Counted from the stretch's first letter, positions 21,173-32,790 are shown. The stretch: 64,000 nt of DNA from Gambelia wislizenii (GCA_030847615.1 JAUMIR010000004.1:186064501-186128500), one strand, 5' to 3'. The notes: generated by a model not told the origin, from the sequence alone. Program-made: numbers and translations.

Positions 21173-23935
21173 AATAGAATCATAAAATCATATAGCTAGA
21201 AGAGACCACAAGGGGCATATATAATAGAAGCATAGAATAGAATAAAGGAGTTGAAAGAGATCACAGGGGCCATCCAGTCCAACTCCCTGCCATGCAGGAG
21301 TACCCTATCAAAGCATTCGCAACAGATGGCCATCCAGCCTCTGTTTAGAAACCTCCAATGAAGGAGACTCCTCCACACTCCGAGGCATTGCATTCCATCA
21401 CCAAGCAGGTCTTACTGTCAGGAAGTTCCTCCTAATGTTTAGGTGGATCTCTTTTCCAGTAGTTTGAGTTCATTGCTCCATTTCCTAGTCTCTGGAGCAG
21501 CAGAAGACAAGCTTCCTCCATCCTCAGTATGATGTCCCTTCAAATATTTAAACATGGCTATCATATCTGCTCTTAAGCTTCTCTTCTCCAGGCTAAACAT
21601 ACCCAGCTCTCTAAGCTGCTCTTCATAGGGCATGGCTTCCAGACCTTTTACCATTTTGGTTGCCCTCCTCTGGACATGTTCCAGCTTCTCAATATCCTTC
21701 CTGAATTGTGAACTGGACACAGTATTCCAGGTGAGGGCTGACCAAAGCAGAATAGAGTGGCACTATTACTTCCCCTGATCTAGACACTATACTCCTATTA
21801 ATGCAGCCTAGAATAGCATTGGCTTTTTTAGCTGCCTCATCACACTGCTGACTGATATTCAGCTTGTGGCCCACTAAGACTCCTAGATCCCTTTTGCATG
21901 TACTGCCATCAAGCCAGGTGTCACCCATCCTATATCTATGCATTTCATTTTTACTGCCCAAGTGTAGTATCATACATTTCTCCCTGCTGAAATTCATTTG
22001 GTTAGTTTTGGCCCAGCCTTCTAATCTGTTACGGTCATTTTTAATTCTGATCCTGTCCTCTGCGGTATTAGCTACTCCTCCTAATTTGGTGTCATCTGCA
22101 AACTTGATAAGCATGACCTCTATTCCCTCATGAAAGTCTTTGATAAAGATGTTGAATAGCATTGGGCCCAGTACAGAACCCTGTGACATCCCACTAGTCA
22201 CTTCTCTCCGGATGAAGAGGAGCCATTGGTGACTACTCTTGTGGTTTGGTTGATCAACCAACTGCAAATCCACCTAACAGTTGCACTGTCTAGCCCAAAT
22301 GTTACTAACTTTTTTTTTGCAAGTACAGTTGCCCCTCCACATTCGCGAACTTGGCATTCGCGGTTTTGGTTACTCGCGGTTTTGGGAGGGCCCCCCCGGG
22401 CCCCCCCAAAACCGTGACACGGGGCCTCCAGAGGCCCCGTGAAAGACCTGGAGGGAGCGGGGAGGCCCAGGGAGGCCTCCGTGGGGCCCCCGGAGGCGCT
22501 CCGGAGGCCCCATGAAGGCCTGGGGAGGTGTGGGGAGGCCTTCGCGGGATACCCGGAAGCCCTCCGGAGGCGCCGTGAAGGCCTGGGGAGGGGTGGGGAG
22601 GCCTTCGCGGGACCCCCGGAGGCCCTCCGGAGGCGCCGCAAAGGCCTGGGGAGGGGTGGCGAGGCCTTCGCGGGACCCCCGGAGGCCCTCCGAAGGCCCT
22701 GCGAAGGCCTGGGGAGGGGTGGCGAGGCCTTCGCGGGACCACCGGAGGCCCTCCGGAGGTGCCGCGAAGGCCTGGGGAGGGGTGGGGAGGCCTTCGCGGG
22801 ACCACCGGAGGCGCCGCGAAGGCCTGGGGAGGGGTGGTGAGGCCTTCGCGGGACCCCCGGAGGCCCTCCGGAGGCCCTGCGAAGGCCTGGGGAGGGGTGG
22901 CGAGGCCTTCGCGGGACCCCCGGAGGCCCTCCAGAGGCCCCATGAAGGCCTGGGGAAGGAGGGAGGAAGGGCCAGGGAGACCTCCGTGGGGCCTAGCAAG
23001 GCCCCGCGAAGGCCTGGGGAGGGAGGAAGGAAGGGCCGGGGAGACCTCCGTGGGGCCTAGGAAGGCCCATCGAAGGCCTGGGGAGGGAGGGAGGAAGGGC
23101 CGGGGAGACCTCTGTGGGGCCTAGCAAGGCTCCACGAAGGCCTGGGGAGGGAGGGAGGAAGGGCCGGGGAGACCTCCGGGGGGCCTAGCAAGGCCCCGCG
23201 AAGGCCTGGGGAGGGAGGGGGGAAGGGCCGGGGAGACCTCCGTGGGGCCTAGCAAGGCCCCGCGAAGGCCTGGGGAGGGGTGGGGAAGCCTTCGCGGGAC
23301 CCCCGGATTCCCTCCGGAGGCCCCGCAAAGGACTGGGGAGGGAGGGAGGAAGGGCCGGGGAAACCTCCGTGGGGCCTAGCAAAGCCCGCGAAGGCCTGGG
23401 GAGGGAGGGAGGAAGGGCCAGGGAGACCTCCGTGGGGCCTAGCAAGGCCCCGCGAAGGCCTGGGGAGGGAGGGAGGAAGGGCCGGGGAGATCTCCGTGGG
23501 GCCTAGCAAGGCCCCACGAAGGCCTGGGGAGGGAGGGAGGAAGGGCCGGGGAGACCTCCGTGGGGCCTAGCAAGGCCCCGCGAAGGCCTGGGGAGGGAGG
23601 GGGGAAGGGCCGGGGAGACCTCCTTGGGGCCTAGCAAGGCCCCACGAAGGCCTGGGGAGGGAGGGAGGGAGGGAGGAAGGGCCGGGGAGACCTCCCTGGG
23701 GCCAAGCAAGGCCCCGCGAAGGCCTGGGGAGGGAAGGGGAGGGGAGTCGTTATTCGCGGATTTTTCACATTCGCAGGGGTCCGCGGAACGGAACCCCCGC
23801 GAATGTGAAGGGACGACTGTATATTATGGGGGACTTAGTCAAAGGCCTTACTGAAATCAAGATACACTACATCCACAGCATTCCCTTCATCTACCAAGTG
23901 TATAACTCTATCAAAAAAGAGGTAAGATTAGTCTG
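21173..23935 (-). mobile_element. CR1 LINE, antisense, split by a GC-rich Tigger-ended element
   Basis: Read on the minus strand, RT sequence starts at 23935 (FDRVIHLV then VYLDFSKAFD), is interrupted at 23819-22326, and resumes at 22323 with the block before SQGSVLGPMLFNIF. It then passes through [34 protein letters not shown] and [17 protein letters not shown] to the 3' end near 21220. A frameshift lies near 21710. A second short CR1 3' end (21173-21218) abuts the tail. The nested insertion is younger than this CR1 copy. Confidence 0.9.
22326..23819. repeat. Tigger-ended element filled with 63/64-bp GC-rich tandem repeats
   Basis: The outer ends are Tigger-type inverted repeats (CAGTTGCCCCTCCACATTCG and CGAATGTGAAGGGACGACTG) flanked by TA at 22324-22325 and 23820-23821. 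Inside are about 20 tandem units. From about 22500 to 22950 the units are 63 bp, counted between successive AGGCCTGGGG blocks at 22516, 22579, 22642, 22705 and 22768. From about 22950 to 23740 they are mostly 64 bp, with GGCCGGGGAGACCTCCGTGG and GGGGCCTAGCAAGGCCCCGC. One 63-bp-type unit lies inside the second array near 23267-23329. Units hold an inverted pair GCGAAGGCCT/AGGCCTTCGC and G-runs. The long open frames here are artefacts. Confidence 0.9.
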
Positions 23936-24557
23936 TATATGAATATATAACCACCAAAAGGAAAATCAGAAGTCTTTCTCTTTCTCTTGCTTTACTTTTG
24001 CTTTGTATTCTTTAGTTTTTACTTTATGGTATTTCAGGTTTTCTATCTTTTCTTTGTTTTTAATCTTTGTAATTTTTAATTTGTTTTAAAACTTTCAGGC
24101 AAAATTATTAAACAACAATGACAGATTCACTGCATCCCTGGCAGGGTAGCCAGCAGCTGGTACTGAGTGAGGTCTTCATGTTTCCTCCACTTTCGTGCAC
24201 CATAGCTAAGAGACATGCAGCAGAGTTGGATTGGCTGGCTGGATTCAGAATGTAATTAATGCTTCATATTCAGGAGGGTTAGCTCCAGTCCCACTGAAAA
24301 ACCTTCCTTGAACTCTGAGCATTGCAACTACTATCAGCCAGTCACAGCAAGCATCCTGCAAAATGTTTGGGAGGGCAAGCAGCTGTGCAGTCAAAGTTTC
24401 TCTAGAAGGGATAGATTATCTTGAATTATTTCAGTTCAGGTCATGTCAGAGAAACTACTGTGGTTGTCCTGATGGAATTGGCTCTGCTAGAAGAAACATA
24501 GGGCAATGTGACCTCTTAATACTCCTGGAACTTTCAGCAGCAAGGACCTAATCATTC
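23936..24557. other. Intron, nothing recognised
   Basis: A T-rich pyrimidine stretch (about 23970-24080) and unique-looking sequence follow the CR1. No exon or repeat family could be assigned. Confidence 0.4.
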
Positions 24558-24750
24558 TACACAATATAGTGCTATCTTCCACTTTAACTGCCATGGCTCC
24601 ATCCTATGGTATCTTGGGATTAACAGTTAGGGAGGGGCATTTAGAATTCTTAGCTGGAGATCTCTAGTGCCTCACCAAACTACAAAACCCGGGATTCCAT
24701 AGCAAGCAGCCATGGCAATTAAAGTAGAATATAGTGCTGTATTTGTGTGA
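24558..24750. repeat. Palindromic hAT-like MITE
   Basis: The left arm (CACAATATAGTGCTATCTTC then ACTTTAACTGCCATGGCTCC) is matched inverted by the right arm (GCCATGGCAATTAAAGTAG then AATATAGTGCTGTATTTGTG). The centre has CTAGTGCCTCACCAAACTAC, a block also present in the elements at 44495 and 58943, so the three belong to one family. Confidence 0.7.
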
Positions 24751-25119
24751 GGTGAATGGGACCATTGTGATATTATTCAGGACCAGCAAGGTGATACTTT
24801 GACCCTGCTATTGGTATCTGCTCCTTCCTAGGGGCTGTTTCCAGAAACAGTTTTGGGAAATTACTGCTTGGTCCCACAGCATCCCTGCTGTGGACTTCTG
24901 CAGGATTCTGTGTTGTCCTCTGTGTTTTTAACATCTGTATGAAGCTGTTGAGAGAGATTCTTTGGATATCCAGGGCAGTATCACCAATATATGTTTTCTT
25001 GGCATCCAAGTGACACACACTCCATCTCTTTTTCCACCAGTAGGCAAATGCTTTCCTTTTTATCCAGGCCTTTGATGGTTAACAGGCCATTTCAGAAGGT
25101 CTTTTAATTGGGGTTCTGT

Positions 25120-25312
25120 GAATGATGATGATGATGTTTTAACTGCCTTTTAAACTATCTTAAATTAATATTTTAATATGGCTGTTTATTTAATTGCTTC
25201 TTGACATTTTTATTATATACTGTTTTATCTGTATTTGGTTTTAATTTACATGTGACCTGCCTTGGTCCTACACTGTGAAAGGGGTGGGATACAAATTAGA
25301 TAAATAAAATAA
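25120..25312 (+). repeat. L2-type LINE 3' end
   Basis: T-rich sequence (TTTTAACTGCCTTTTAAAC, ATATACTGTTTTATCTG) leads into ACATGTGACCTGCCTTGGTC and then GGGGTGGGATACAAATTAGA and TAAATAAAATAA. The same end structure follows the L2 at 61.8 kb. Only the UTR is present. Confidence 0.6.
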
Positions 25313-25998
25313 GTCAGATGAGATCGTAGAAATGTTGAACCAATGTCAGGATGATAGCTAAAATGTAGCTCAGTCCTGGCAAGATGGAGATTGTTTGGGT
25401 ATTTCACTGGTATTTACTTGGCTCGATATGGGACTGTGCTGCAGACACATCATCTTAGGAGGTCTTCTTGATTCAGCTTTGCCACTAGCAGCTCAAGTGG
25501 TTTGCAGCCACAGAACACTTTCTACCATCTTAAAGTGGTATGCCTGTTCTACATAATCTGCCTTGGGCAGGAATCATCTAGCCATAGTTAATTACACTCT
25601 GGTAAGCTTGTGCTGAGATATCTGGAATATACTGTATTTGAAGAGTGCCTTCGAAGACCATTATAGTTTTTACCAATTATAGTTAGTATTCAGTGCTGTT
25701 GCTAAATTCTGGGTGGGGTTACTTTTAAGGACATATCTCAGCCATTTTGAGACAGTTTCATTGGCGGCTGGTCCATTTCCAGGAATTTACTCCCCCTTTT
25801 TTAGAAGCCACTCCCTAAAGAAGCTTCCTTGGTGCCTGCTGTTATTTTTGAGAAACTAAGAAGATTTTTAAAAGAATCCACTAACTCTTTTACAGATCCC
25901 CATTTTTAAGGATATAATAATGTTGTGCATTCTGCTGTGTTTATTTCAACTCTTTTTTCCTTTAAAATTGTATTTTATTGCTTTGATGTGCTGCAAAC

Positions 25999-26140
25999 CA
26001 GAAGTGGGCAACTTGTGGCTCTCCAAATATTATCGGGCTCCCAGCTCCCATCATCCCTACCCAGTACCAATGCTTGCTGGCGCCTCTGGAAGCTGCCATC
26101 CAGCTACATCTAGAGGGCCACACTTTGCCTACCCCTACTG
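25999..26140. repeat. Short hAT-like foldback MITE
   Basis: The left end CAGAAGTGGGCAACTTGTGG and the inverted right end CCACACTTTGCCTACCCCTA followed by CTG are terminal inverted repeats starting CAG. The middle GGCTCCCAGCTCCCATCATC is the core of a very common squamate element. The target duplication is not clear. Confidence 0.6.
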
Positions 26141-27123
26141 TAAACCATTCTGCAATTACTTGTTGAAGACCAATAAAGAGATTGTTCAAATGAATAAATT
26201 TAAAAGGAGAGTCAGAATTAATAGCTAGGCCACACTAGATTAGGCTGATCATCATGTTTATTAATGAACGTGTCTATCCTGTTCAGATCTGAAAGGGGAG
26301 TGTAATTTTAGAATTAAAATGGCACGAAGTTGGGAGAACTGAGCTCCTTCCTATCTCACTTGGGCCCCTTTTCTCACCTCATCCTTTACTCCAGATGCTT
26401 TTCTGTCAGCTTTTGCTGTCATTTCCAATATGCCTTTCTCTCAGCTTTTTTTCTGTCAGCTTTTTCTATCATTTCCAAAATGTTTTTCTACTTTTCAGTC
26501 AGCCCTTTCCTACTTTTCTGTCACCCCTGCTTACTTCCAGAGTAGGGATAATGGAAGATGGCTTTTGTGGAGGTAACAAAGTGGCTCACACATCTACTGC
26601 TACAGGGGCAATAAATATACTCTAGATTTTGCCATCACTCCTCCTATCATTGCTCTGAGTTGAAGAGGAGCTCTGCCAGTACTGGAACGTAGTTCTTTAC
26701 CAGTAGGGCTCTTATTCCACTTGATGCAGCTGCACAAGCAGTGATGGTTGAATCCATGGTGGATTCACCAACCTCGCGGTGACTAATCCACTAGCCACCC
26801 TGGGAGGTAAGATAGGAAAGGGCCCCTGTATGTCCCTTTTGATGTTAAATGAGACCTGAATGTTTGTCTCTCCCCCCCCCCCGCACTTTATACATGAACA
26901 GGGGAAAAAGATAAAGAGCAAGCATGGCTGCCCCTATTACTTCTAGTTTAGCTCTCAATCCAGTTCAGATATATTGTTCAGCATTTTTCACAGCATTTGA
27001 TTTCACATGCAATTTGAAATGATTGTGGCTGATTGTGGTGTGCCTTCATTCTCTCTAAACTGCATCCTGTGGATTTTCTTGCCTTTGTTTGCAAATAATG
27101 CTTGTGTTTCTTTGTGCTTTTAG

Positions 27124-27186
27124 AGTGTAGAGTGGCGTTGTGATGAGGCTACTGAAAAAGCTTGTTACAGTAAAGGCAAATCCAAG
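27124..27186 (+). CDS. SEMA5A: Semaphorin-5A internal exon (sema domain)
   Basis: The 63-bp exon encodes 21 residues, SVEWRCDEATEKACYSKGKS plus K. It has the AG acceptor at 27122-27123 and the donor GTGAGT at 27187. It is in phase 0 on both sides. The join with the previous exon (LIQ then SVEW) and the next (SKGKSK then EECQNY) reproduces the uninterrupted SEMA5A order; human has A where this has S at the junction. Two cysteines (CDE and ACYS) are shared with the family and sit in the first propeller blade region. The 23.5 kb intron before it is the largest complete one in the window. Confidence 0.93.
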
Positions 27187-27679
27187 GTGAGTAGGTGATT
27201 ATGAACTTCTTTCCTAGATATAAAGGAGAAAATGCAACTGTATCCTCATTCCCATGTATATTTACTTGGAAGGAAACCCCACTGGTTTCTGTGGAATATA
27301 GTCCAACAACAGTGTACATAGAATTGTATCATATGTAATCTATATTTATATAGTCCTCTTGGGTATGTTGCTGTTTTCAGTGTGCTGATTGGCTGCTTAG
27401 GTGTCAAGGTCTGCCTCTCCTTTCAGGACTAGGCCCCTGGCTGCAGCAACCAGCACAGCCTCTTTGCAGACTCAGGCCCTGGCTGTGGGAGTCTGGGAAG
27501 AACCAGGGCCAAGCTATCAGACCCAGCCGACTGCGATCATGCAGCACACCTGAAGCAGCCAGGGGAACTGCTATTTAAGAGTGGTATTCAGACCTCAGTC
27601 TTGACCACCATAATATGGTGTTTTGTGCTGTCTGTAGCTGGTTCCTTGGTGTGGAAACATGTAGAAAGCTTCAAGTCTT

Positions 27680-27975
27680 TCCTAAACATGGGGGTGGAGG
27701 GGCTCTAGTGTTCTGGCATGTATGGTGTGTGTAATGTGGGGGTGTTGTAGCATGGGGTGTGTTTGTGTAGTGTGGGGTGTGCATGTTTGTGCAGGGTGGT
27801 GGAGGGTCTCTCATGTCCTGGTGTACATTGTGTGTGTGTAGCATGGGGTGTTTCTGTGTTTGTGTGATTGCATGGTGGTAGCAGAGGGGCACTTGTGTCC
27901 TGGCACATGTGAAGTATTTGTGTGTGGTGTATGTGTATGCACGGTTGCATAGTGGTGGTGGGGTTCTCAGCATGA
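27680..27975. repeat. GT-rich degenerate minisatellite
   Basis: Three to four units of roughly 80-105 bp each start near a GGGG(C)TCT/GGGGCACT block followed by TGTCCTGGCA-type sequence. Clear unit markers are CTAGTGTTCTGGCATGTATG (27705), CTCATGTCCTGGTGTACATT (27811) and CACTTGTGTCCTGGCACATG (27890). Between them are variable GT runs with GCATGGGGTG blocks. The open frames on the minus strand arise from the CA/CAC bias. Confidence 0.7.
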
Positions 27976-28194
27976 AACTAGCCATTATAGTTGATTTGAA
28001 AGGTTATATATTAATGTGTCAAATGATAGTACTCTTGACATGTTTCCTAAGTGGCCAATCAGCAGAGTGGGAATGAAAACATACCAAAGTCTTTTATATA
28101 TGTAGATAATGGTGTAGGTTATGCCGGGTATAGCTAGTTATTATGTAATTGTGTTACAATGTGGGATGGAGGAACAAAAAAGCCCTTGCAGGTC

Positions 28195-28640
28195 TGAGTC
28201 CTTTTGGTTGCCCCAACTGTAATAGACCTATTAAATCAATTGCTGAATGGTGAGTTAATACATATGTAAATCCCATGGATTCAATGGGTCTACTTTGATT
28301 GGAACTAAGAACAGAAATTGGGGGCATGGTGCTCAATGTGACACCTTCCCTGCCCAAAAATTCATTTGAGTCCGTGCAGTGGATAAAGAGTTTGGGGGGT
28401 AGAGTGTTATATCAGTTAACTATATAGTTTCAGTTTGAATCCTATGAGTTAGTTCCAGCTAGAGCAGACCCATTGAGTCAACTGTTGAATGGTGAGTCAA
28501 CATTTTATGTAAATCCCATTGCTTCAATGGGACTATTCTTGTGGGACTACTAATACAGTTCAGGCCATAAGCCTCATGCACATATTTCATCCAGTGCATG
28601 GACAGTTGGCAGGTCCAGAGGTGGAATAGGTCCCATATTA
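28195..28640. repeat. Two copies of an unclassified dispersed repeat
   Basis: GTAATAGACCTATTAAATCA then AATGGTGAGTTAATACATAT and AATCCCATGGATTCAATGGG (about 28215-28285) match GAGCAGACCCATTGAGTCAA, AATGGTGAGTCAACATTTTA and AATCCCATTGCTTCAATGGG (about 28461-28530). A third copy lies near 58725-58850 and a weaker one near 30945-31000. The motif is common in reptile DNA, but I cannot name the family. Confidence 0.55.
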
Positions 28641-29423
28641 TTACCATTCATATATGTTTCAAGCTCCATCTGAATAATCTTGGTATTCCAATCTCATAAC
28701 CTAATTAAAAAAAGCTATACCTTTATGTAGACTGGTTAGCATTTACCATGCTGTAAACAAGCTTTTGAGTCACCTCCTTGGGGTTAGAGCAAAAAAAGAG
28801 AAAAATAAATGGCCAGGCTGAATTTATGAGGAAAACGCTGGAAGTTAAAATTAATGAAGAAAATTAATGATAATAGAAACAAACCTATTTTCCTTAGTCG
28901 TTCTGGCCGCAGTTCTTCTAGGGTGTGTGGAGAGGGAGCAATAAAACCAGTAAGCATATTTTTCAAAACATAGCCCCAGTCAAGAGACATTCCCACCCAC
29001 CCCTTCCATTCCTAAATGGTAGGCTGGGGAGAAAGACCGAAGAGAGGTTATTATTGTTTTTAACAGAGGGGTGGGGTATACATAAATGATATTGCTGTTG
29101 TTGTTGTTTGCTTTGCACAAGGGCCATGCTTGCATTAACTGTGTAGTGGCTTTTTCCAGGATCCAGTCAGTAGTTGCATTAATAGGATATAAGAAGAACG
29201 TGTCAAATGATTGATTGCTTTCCTTGCTGTCATTGGAAACTGAATGTAACTATAACCTGATTGCTTATTCCAGGAGTTACATTCAGGGATAGTTTATCCA
29301 AATTTTTCATGTGCAGACGCACACTGTAGGATAGCACTGAATAGTAGCACAGGTTTTGCTTAGTGCATGCTGCCTATGAAACATTGCTGATCCTGATTCC
29401 CCCCAACCTTTTTTCTGTTTCAG

Positions 29424-29522
29424 GAAGAATGCCAGAATTACATTCGTGTTCTCCTTATTGGTGGGGACAAGCTCTTTACATGTGGAACTAATGCTTTTAC
29501 ACCCATTTGCACTAATCGGACA
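29424..29522 (+). CDS. SEMA5A: Semaphorin-5A internal exon (sema domain)
   Basis: Ninety-nine bases encode 33 residues beginning EECQNYIRVLLIGGDKLF and ending CGTNAFTPICTNRT. The CxNYI motif and the FTCGTNAF block are signature positions of semaphorin domains, and their cysteines form conserved disulphides within the propeller. NRT is an N-glycosylation sequon, and human SEMA5A has NRS here. Acceptor TTTCAG at 29418-29423, donor GTAAGA at 29523, both phase 0. Compared with human the changes are conservative (I for V, K for R). Confidence 0.95.
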
Positions 29523-29989
29523 GTAAGACTATGAGCAAATTCACATTATAAACTGTTTTAATACATATTCCTTCTTGGCAGGGAACCTACTGTAATTTTG
29601 TTGGGTGGAAGTGGCACCAGGGTTTCCTTGGACTCCCTTCCAAGGAAAACCCCTGGGGTCCTTCTTCATTGTTCTTTATGCATCTATTAAAGGCCCTGTT
29701 GAGATCTCCAAGAGAAAATTTTCGCAACCTGTATCAAACTGCAATTCCCAAGACTGTTTGGGTTGAGCCTTGCCAGTTAAGTCAGTATAGAAGTTCATAA
29801 TCTATGTTGGACAGGGGTTGGGAAGCTATCTTGGTCTACCAGGGGATCTTGGAGGGGCTCACCCCCACCCCAGAATTTGGATGTACAAAAATGTCCCCCC
29901 AATGCTTCTTAGAGGGTTTGGGGGGGAATTCACCACAGTTTCACCCCTCATTGGCTGTTTAAGGCCTAGGAGAGGCCTGTTATATATAA

Positions 29990-30941
29990 GAACTCATAGA
30001 ATTGGAAGAGACCACAAGGGCCATCCAGTCCATCCCCCTGCCATGCAGGAATACATAATCAAATCATTCCCAACAGATAGCCATCTAGTCTCTGTTTAAA
30101 AACCTCCAAAGAAGGAGACTCCATCACACTCTGAGACAGTGCATTCCACTGCCTAACAGCTCTTAGGAAGTTCTTCCTAATATTTCAGGTGGAATCTCTT
30201 TTTCTGTAGTTTGCTCTGTGCCCTGGTTTCCGAAGCAGCAGAAAACCAGCTTGCTCCATCCTCAGTATGATATCCCTTCAAATATTTAAACATGGCTATC
30301 ATGTCCCCTCTTAGGTCCCGTCTACATGATTAAAAAAAAATCCGTTTGGGGTAAAAAACTCCGTATGACCCCCCCCCCCCCCGTTGCCCAGCTGGCTGGA
30401 GTGAGTGATCCAAGCAGCAGTTTTAAATCTCTTGCTGCTTTTTTTTATTATTATTATTATTTCAAAAGTTACCTGTTATGCAGACAGTCGATTTTCCATG
30501 TTTACAATATAAAATAAAAAGGAATAAATGTAAAATTCATGGACTTAGCCGATTCTCGTTTAGCCAGGAATCCAACATGGCGGCTGCTTCCAATTTCCCT
30601 CTTTTCTAGCCCCGCCCACTGTGCTCGGCCAGCTAATCAGATTACACTACCTGTTCATATGTGTGTGACTGGGATGTACAGATCATTGACAATATGTACG
30701 GCTGTACAGATTTTAGCTGGAGATTCGCTAATCCTCCCGAATGCGGAATCCACGTAGTTTACGGGGGGATTTGCTAGCCCCCCTTCCGAATGACGCGTAT
30801 GCATCTGAACGGCCATGTGTACGGATGATTGATCTTCTGAACGCCGTATGTATTTTTCTTTTTTACCATGTAGACAGGCCCTTTAGCTTCTCTTCTCCAG
30901 ACTAAACATGCCCAGCTCCCTAAGCTGCTCCTCATAGGGGA
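29990..30941 (-). mobile_element. CR1 LINE 3' region, antisense, split by a MITE
   Basis: Minus-strand CR1 3' end and ORF2 C-terminus run from 30941 ([15 protein letters not shown] region) to the tail near 29990 (ATAGAATTGGAAGAGACCAC is the inverted 3' end). A 569-bp element interrupts it at 30314-30882. The CR1 text before and after (CCCCTCTTA and AGCTTCTCTTCTCC) is contiguous in the copy at 21.6 kb, which confirms the insertion. Confidence 0.9.
30314..30882. repeat. Harbinger-like MITE inserted in CR1, TTA target duplication
   Basis: The ends are inverted repeats of about 15 bp: GGTCCCGTCTACATG (left) and CATGTAGACAGGCCCT (right). TTA flanks both sides (30311-30313 and 30883-30885). The interior contains a C homopolymer (30370-30382), CpG-rich parts such as ATGACGCGTATGC, and AACATGGCGGC (about 30572), a YY1-type motif. 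It contains no transposase. A 3-bp TTA duplication points to PIF/Harbinger, but the terminal sequence was not matched to a named family. Confidence 0.75.
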
Positions 30942-31493
30942 ATTTATGGAAGTCAATTTATTGAATTCTGAGTCAATGTTTATATAAATACCATTGATTT
31001 GTTGGATCTTCTGTAGTTAGGGGAGTCATAGCATTCTTCAGTCCCTAAAATTAGACCCTTTCAACCCATTTGATTGAGATGGCAACAACTAACTTAAGTC
31101 CCCTTGAATTGGTCTATTCTAGATATAACTAAGACTGCTTCCAATCCAACTAGAATCTGGGAAGGAAAGTAACAACAATTTTTAATTTTGAATATCCTTC
31201 TGATAACAAATTATCCCCTCTCAAAAATACTTATTGGTTATAAGCTTAATGGTTATATTTGAACATAAGTAAGTACATGAGCCATGGATCAAACAGGATT
31301 TGGTATTCTAAACTGTGATTGAAACTGATAAACCAAGAGATTGTGACAGCAATCCTATACCTTCTATATTTAATTATGTTGTGTTTGTGTGTGCTTGTGC
31401 ATGTGCCTGCATGCTCACACATGTGTGCCCATATCCCCTATAAAATCTGTGCTTTACTTTGAAGGCAGTGAAAGAAATCCAGGAAGATGAAAC

Positions 31494-32441
31494 TAATTCT
31501 GTCCTGGGCCCAGTGCTATTCAACATCTTTATCAATGACTTGGATGAGGGAATTAGGGGCATGCTTATCAAATTTGCAGATGGCACAAATTAGGAGGAGT
31601 AGCTAATACCCTAGAGGACAGGATCAAAATTCAGAATGACTGGAGAGCTGGGCCAAAGCTAACAAAATGAAATTTAATATGGAGAAATGTAAAGTATTGC
31701 ACTTAGGGTGGAAAAATGAAATGCATAGATATAGGATGGGAGAGACCTGGCTGAATGAGACTACATGCAAAAGGGATCCAGGAGTCCTAGTAGACCACAA
31801 GTTGAACATGAGTCAACAGTGTGATGCGGCAGCTAAAAAGGCCAATGCGATTTTGGGCTGTATCAATAGAAGTATAGTGTCTAGATCAAGGGAAGTAATA
31901 GTGCCACTCTATTCTGCCTTGTTCAGACCTCACCTAGAATACTGTGTCCAGTTCTGGGCACCACAATTCAAAAAGGATATTGACAAATTGGAGCATGTCC
32001 AGAGAAGGGTGACTAAAATGGTGAAAGGTCTGAAAACCATGCCTTATGAGGAGAGACTTAGGGAGCTGGGTATGTTTAGCCTGGAAAAAAGACGGTTAAG
32101 AGGCGATATGATAGCCCTGTTCAAGTATTTGAAGGGGTGTCACGCTGAGGATGGAGCAGGCTTGTTTTCTGCTGCTCCAGAGACTGGAACACAGAGCAAT
32201 GGATGCAAGCTCCAGGAACAGAGATTCCACCTCAACATTAGGAGGAACTTTTTGACAGTAAGAGCTGTTTGGCAGTGGAACACACTCCCTCAGAGTGTGG
32301 TGGGGTCTTCTTCCTTGGAGGTCTTTAAGCAGAGGCTGGATTGCCATCTGTTGGGAATGCTTTGATCGTGATTTCCTGCATGGCAGGGTGTTGGACTGGA
32401 TGGCCCTCGTGGTCTCTTCCAACTCTACAATTCTATGATTC
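31494..32441 (+). mobile_element. CR1 LINE, 5'-truncated, RT C-terminus to 3' end
   Basis: The copy starts inside the RT with [18 protein letters not shown], then LIKFADGTN (the YADD-type box worn, one stop). It continues in frame from 31667 to 32365 with [67 protein letters not shown] and [20 protein letters not shown]. It ends with the CR1 3' UTR and ATTCTATGATTCTA at 32430-32443. It is on the same strand as SEMA5A. Confidence 0.92.
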
Positions 32442-32533
32442 TAATTTTCAATTCTAGTAAATTTTCATATATTTCTGTTGAGTTAATCCTAAGCTCTGGA
32501 AAGCCTGCTGAAATACTTTGGTCTTACAATATA

Positions 32534-32790
32534 GTCAGACCTCCGTATCTGTGGGGGTTTCGTTCCCAGGCTTACAACAGATACTGGAAATTGTGGATAA
32601 TAACAAACTCTATTAAAATAAAGAACTTCTGATACAAACATATCATAGAGTTGTGTTGGAGAATCTAGAAGACACCTCAAGAAGACACCTCTAGGCATTT
32701 TCCAGCATGACTCTATGGTATGTATCCCTATTTTTTCAGCCACTGGTAACTGAAACCATGGATATTGGTTCCACAGATACAGGGTCTGAT
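32534..32790. repeat. Tigger-like MITE, 257 bp
   Basis: The ends are GTCAGACCTCCGTATCTG and, inverted, CAGATACAGGGTCTGAT, each bordered by TA (32532-32533 and 32791-32792). The internal CTCTATTAAAATAAAGAACT and GTGTTGGAGAATCTAGAAGA are as in non-autonomous Tigger relatives at 11310 and 51938. Confidence 0.8.

Larger units (their letters stand above)
27187..29423. other. SEMA5A: 2.2 kb intron of SEMA5A
   Basis: The intron begins GTGAGT and ends TTTCAG. It holds a GT-rich minisatellite (27680-27975) and two related dispersed repeats (28195-28640). The remainder, including a T/A-rich stretch near 28800, is unassigned. Confidence 0.6.

Noticed and set aside
22198..23709. Many long open frames on both strands with Gly/Arg/Pro-rich repeats
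   Set aside because: They follow from 63-bp tandem units (a multiple of three) without stop codons. They appear in several frames at once and have no start context or domain.
22500..23745. Regular repeat spacing reminiscent of a CRISPR array
   Set aside because: Units are contiguous with no unique spacers, GC-rich, inside a Tigger-ended element in a vertebrate intron. This is a minisatellite.
27671..27985. His/Thr/Pro-rich frames on the minus strand
   Set aside because: They are translations of a GT/CA-rich minisatellite.
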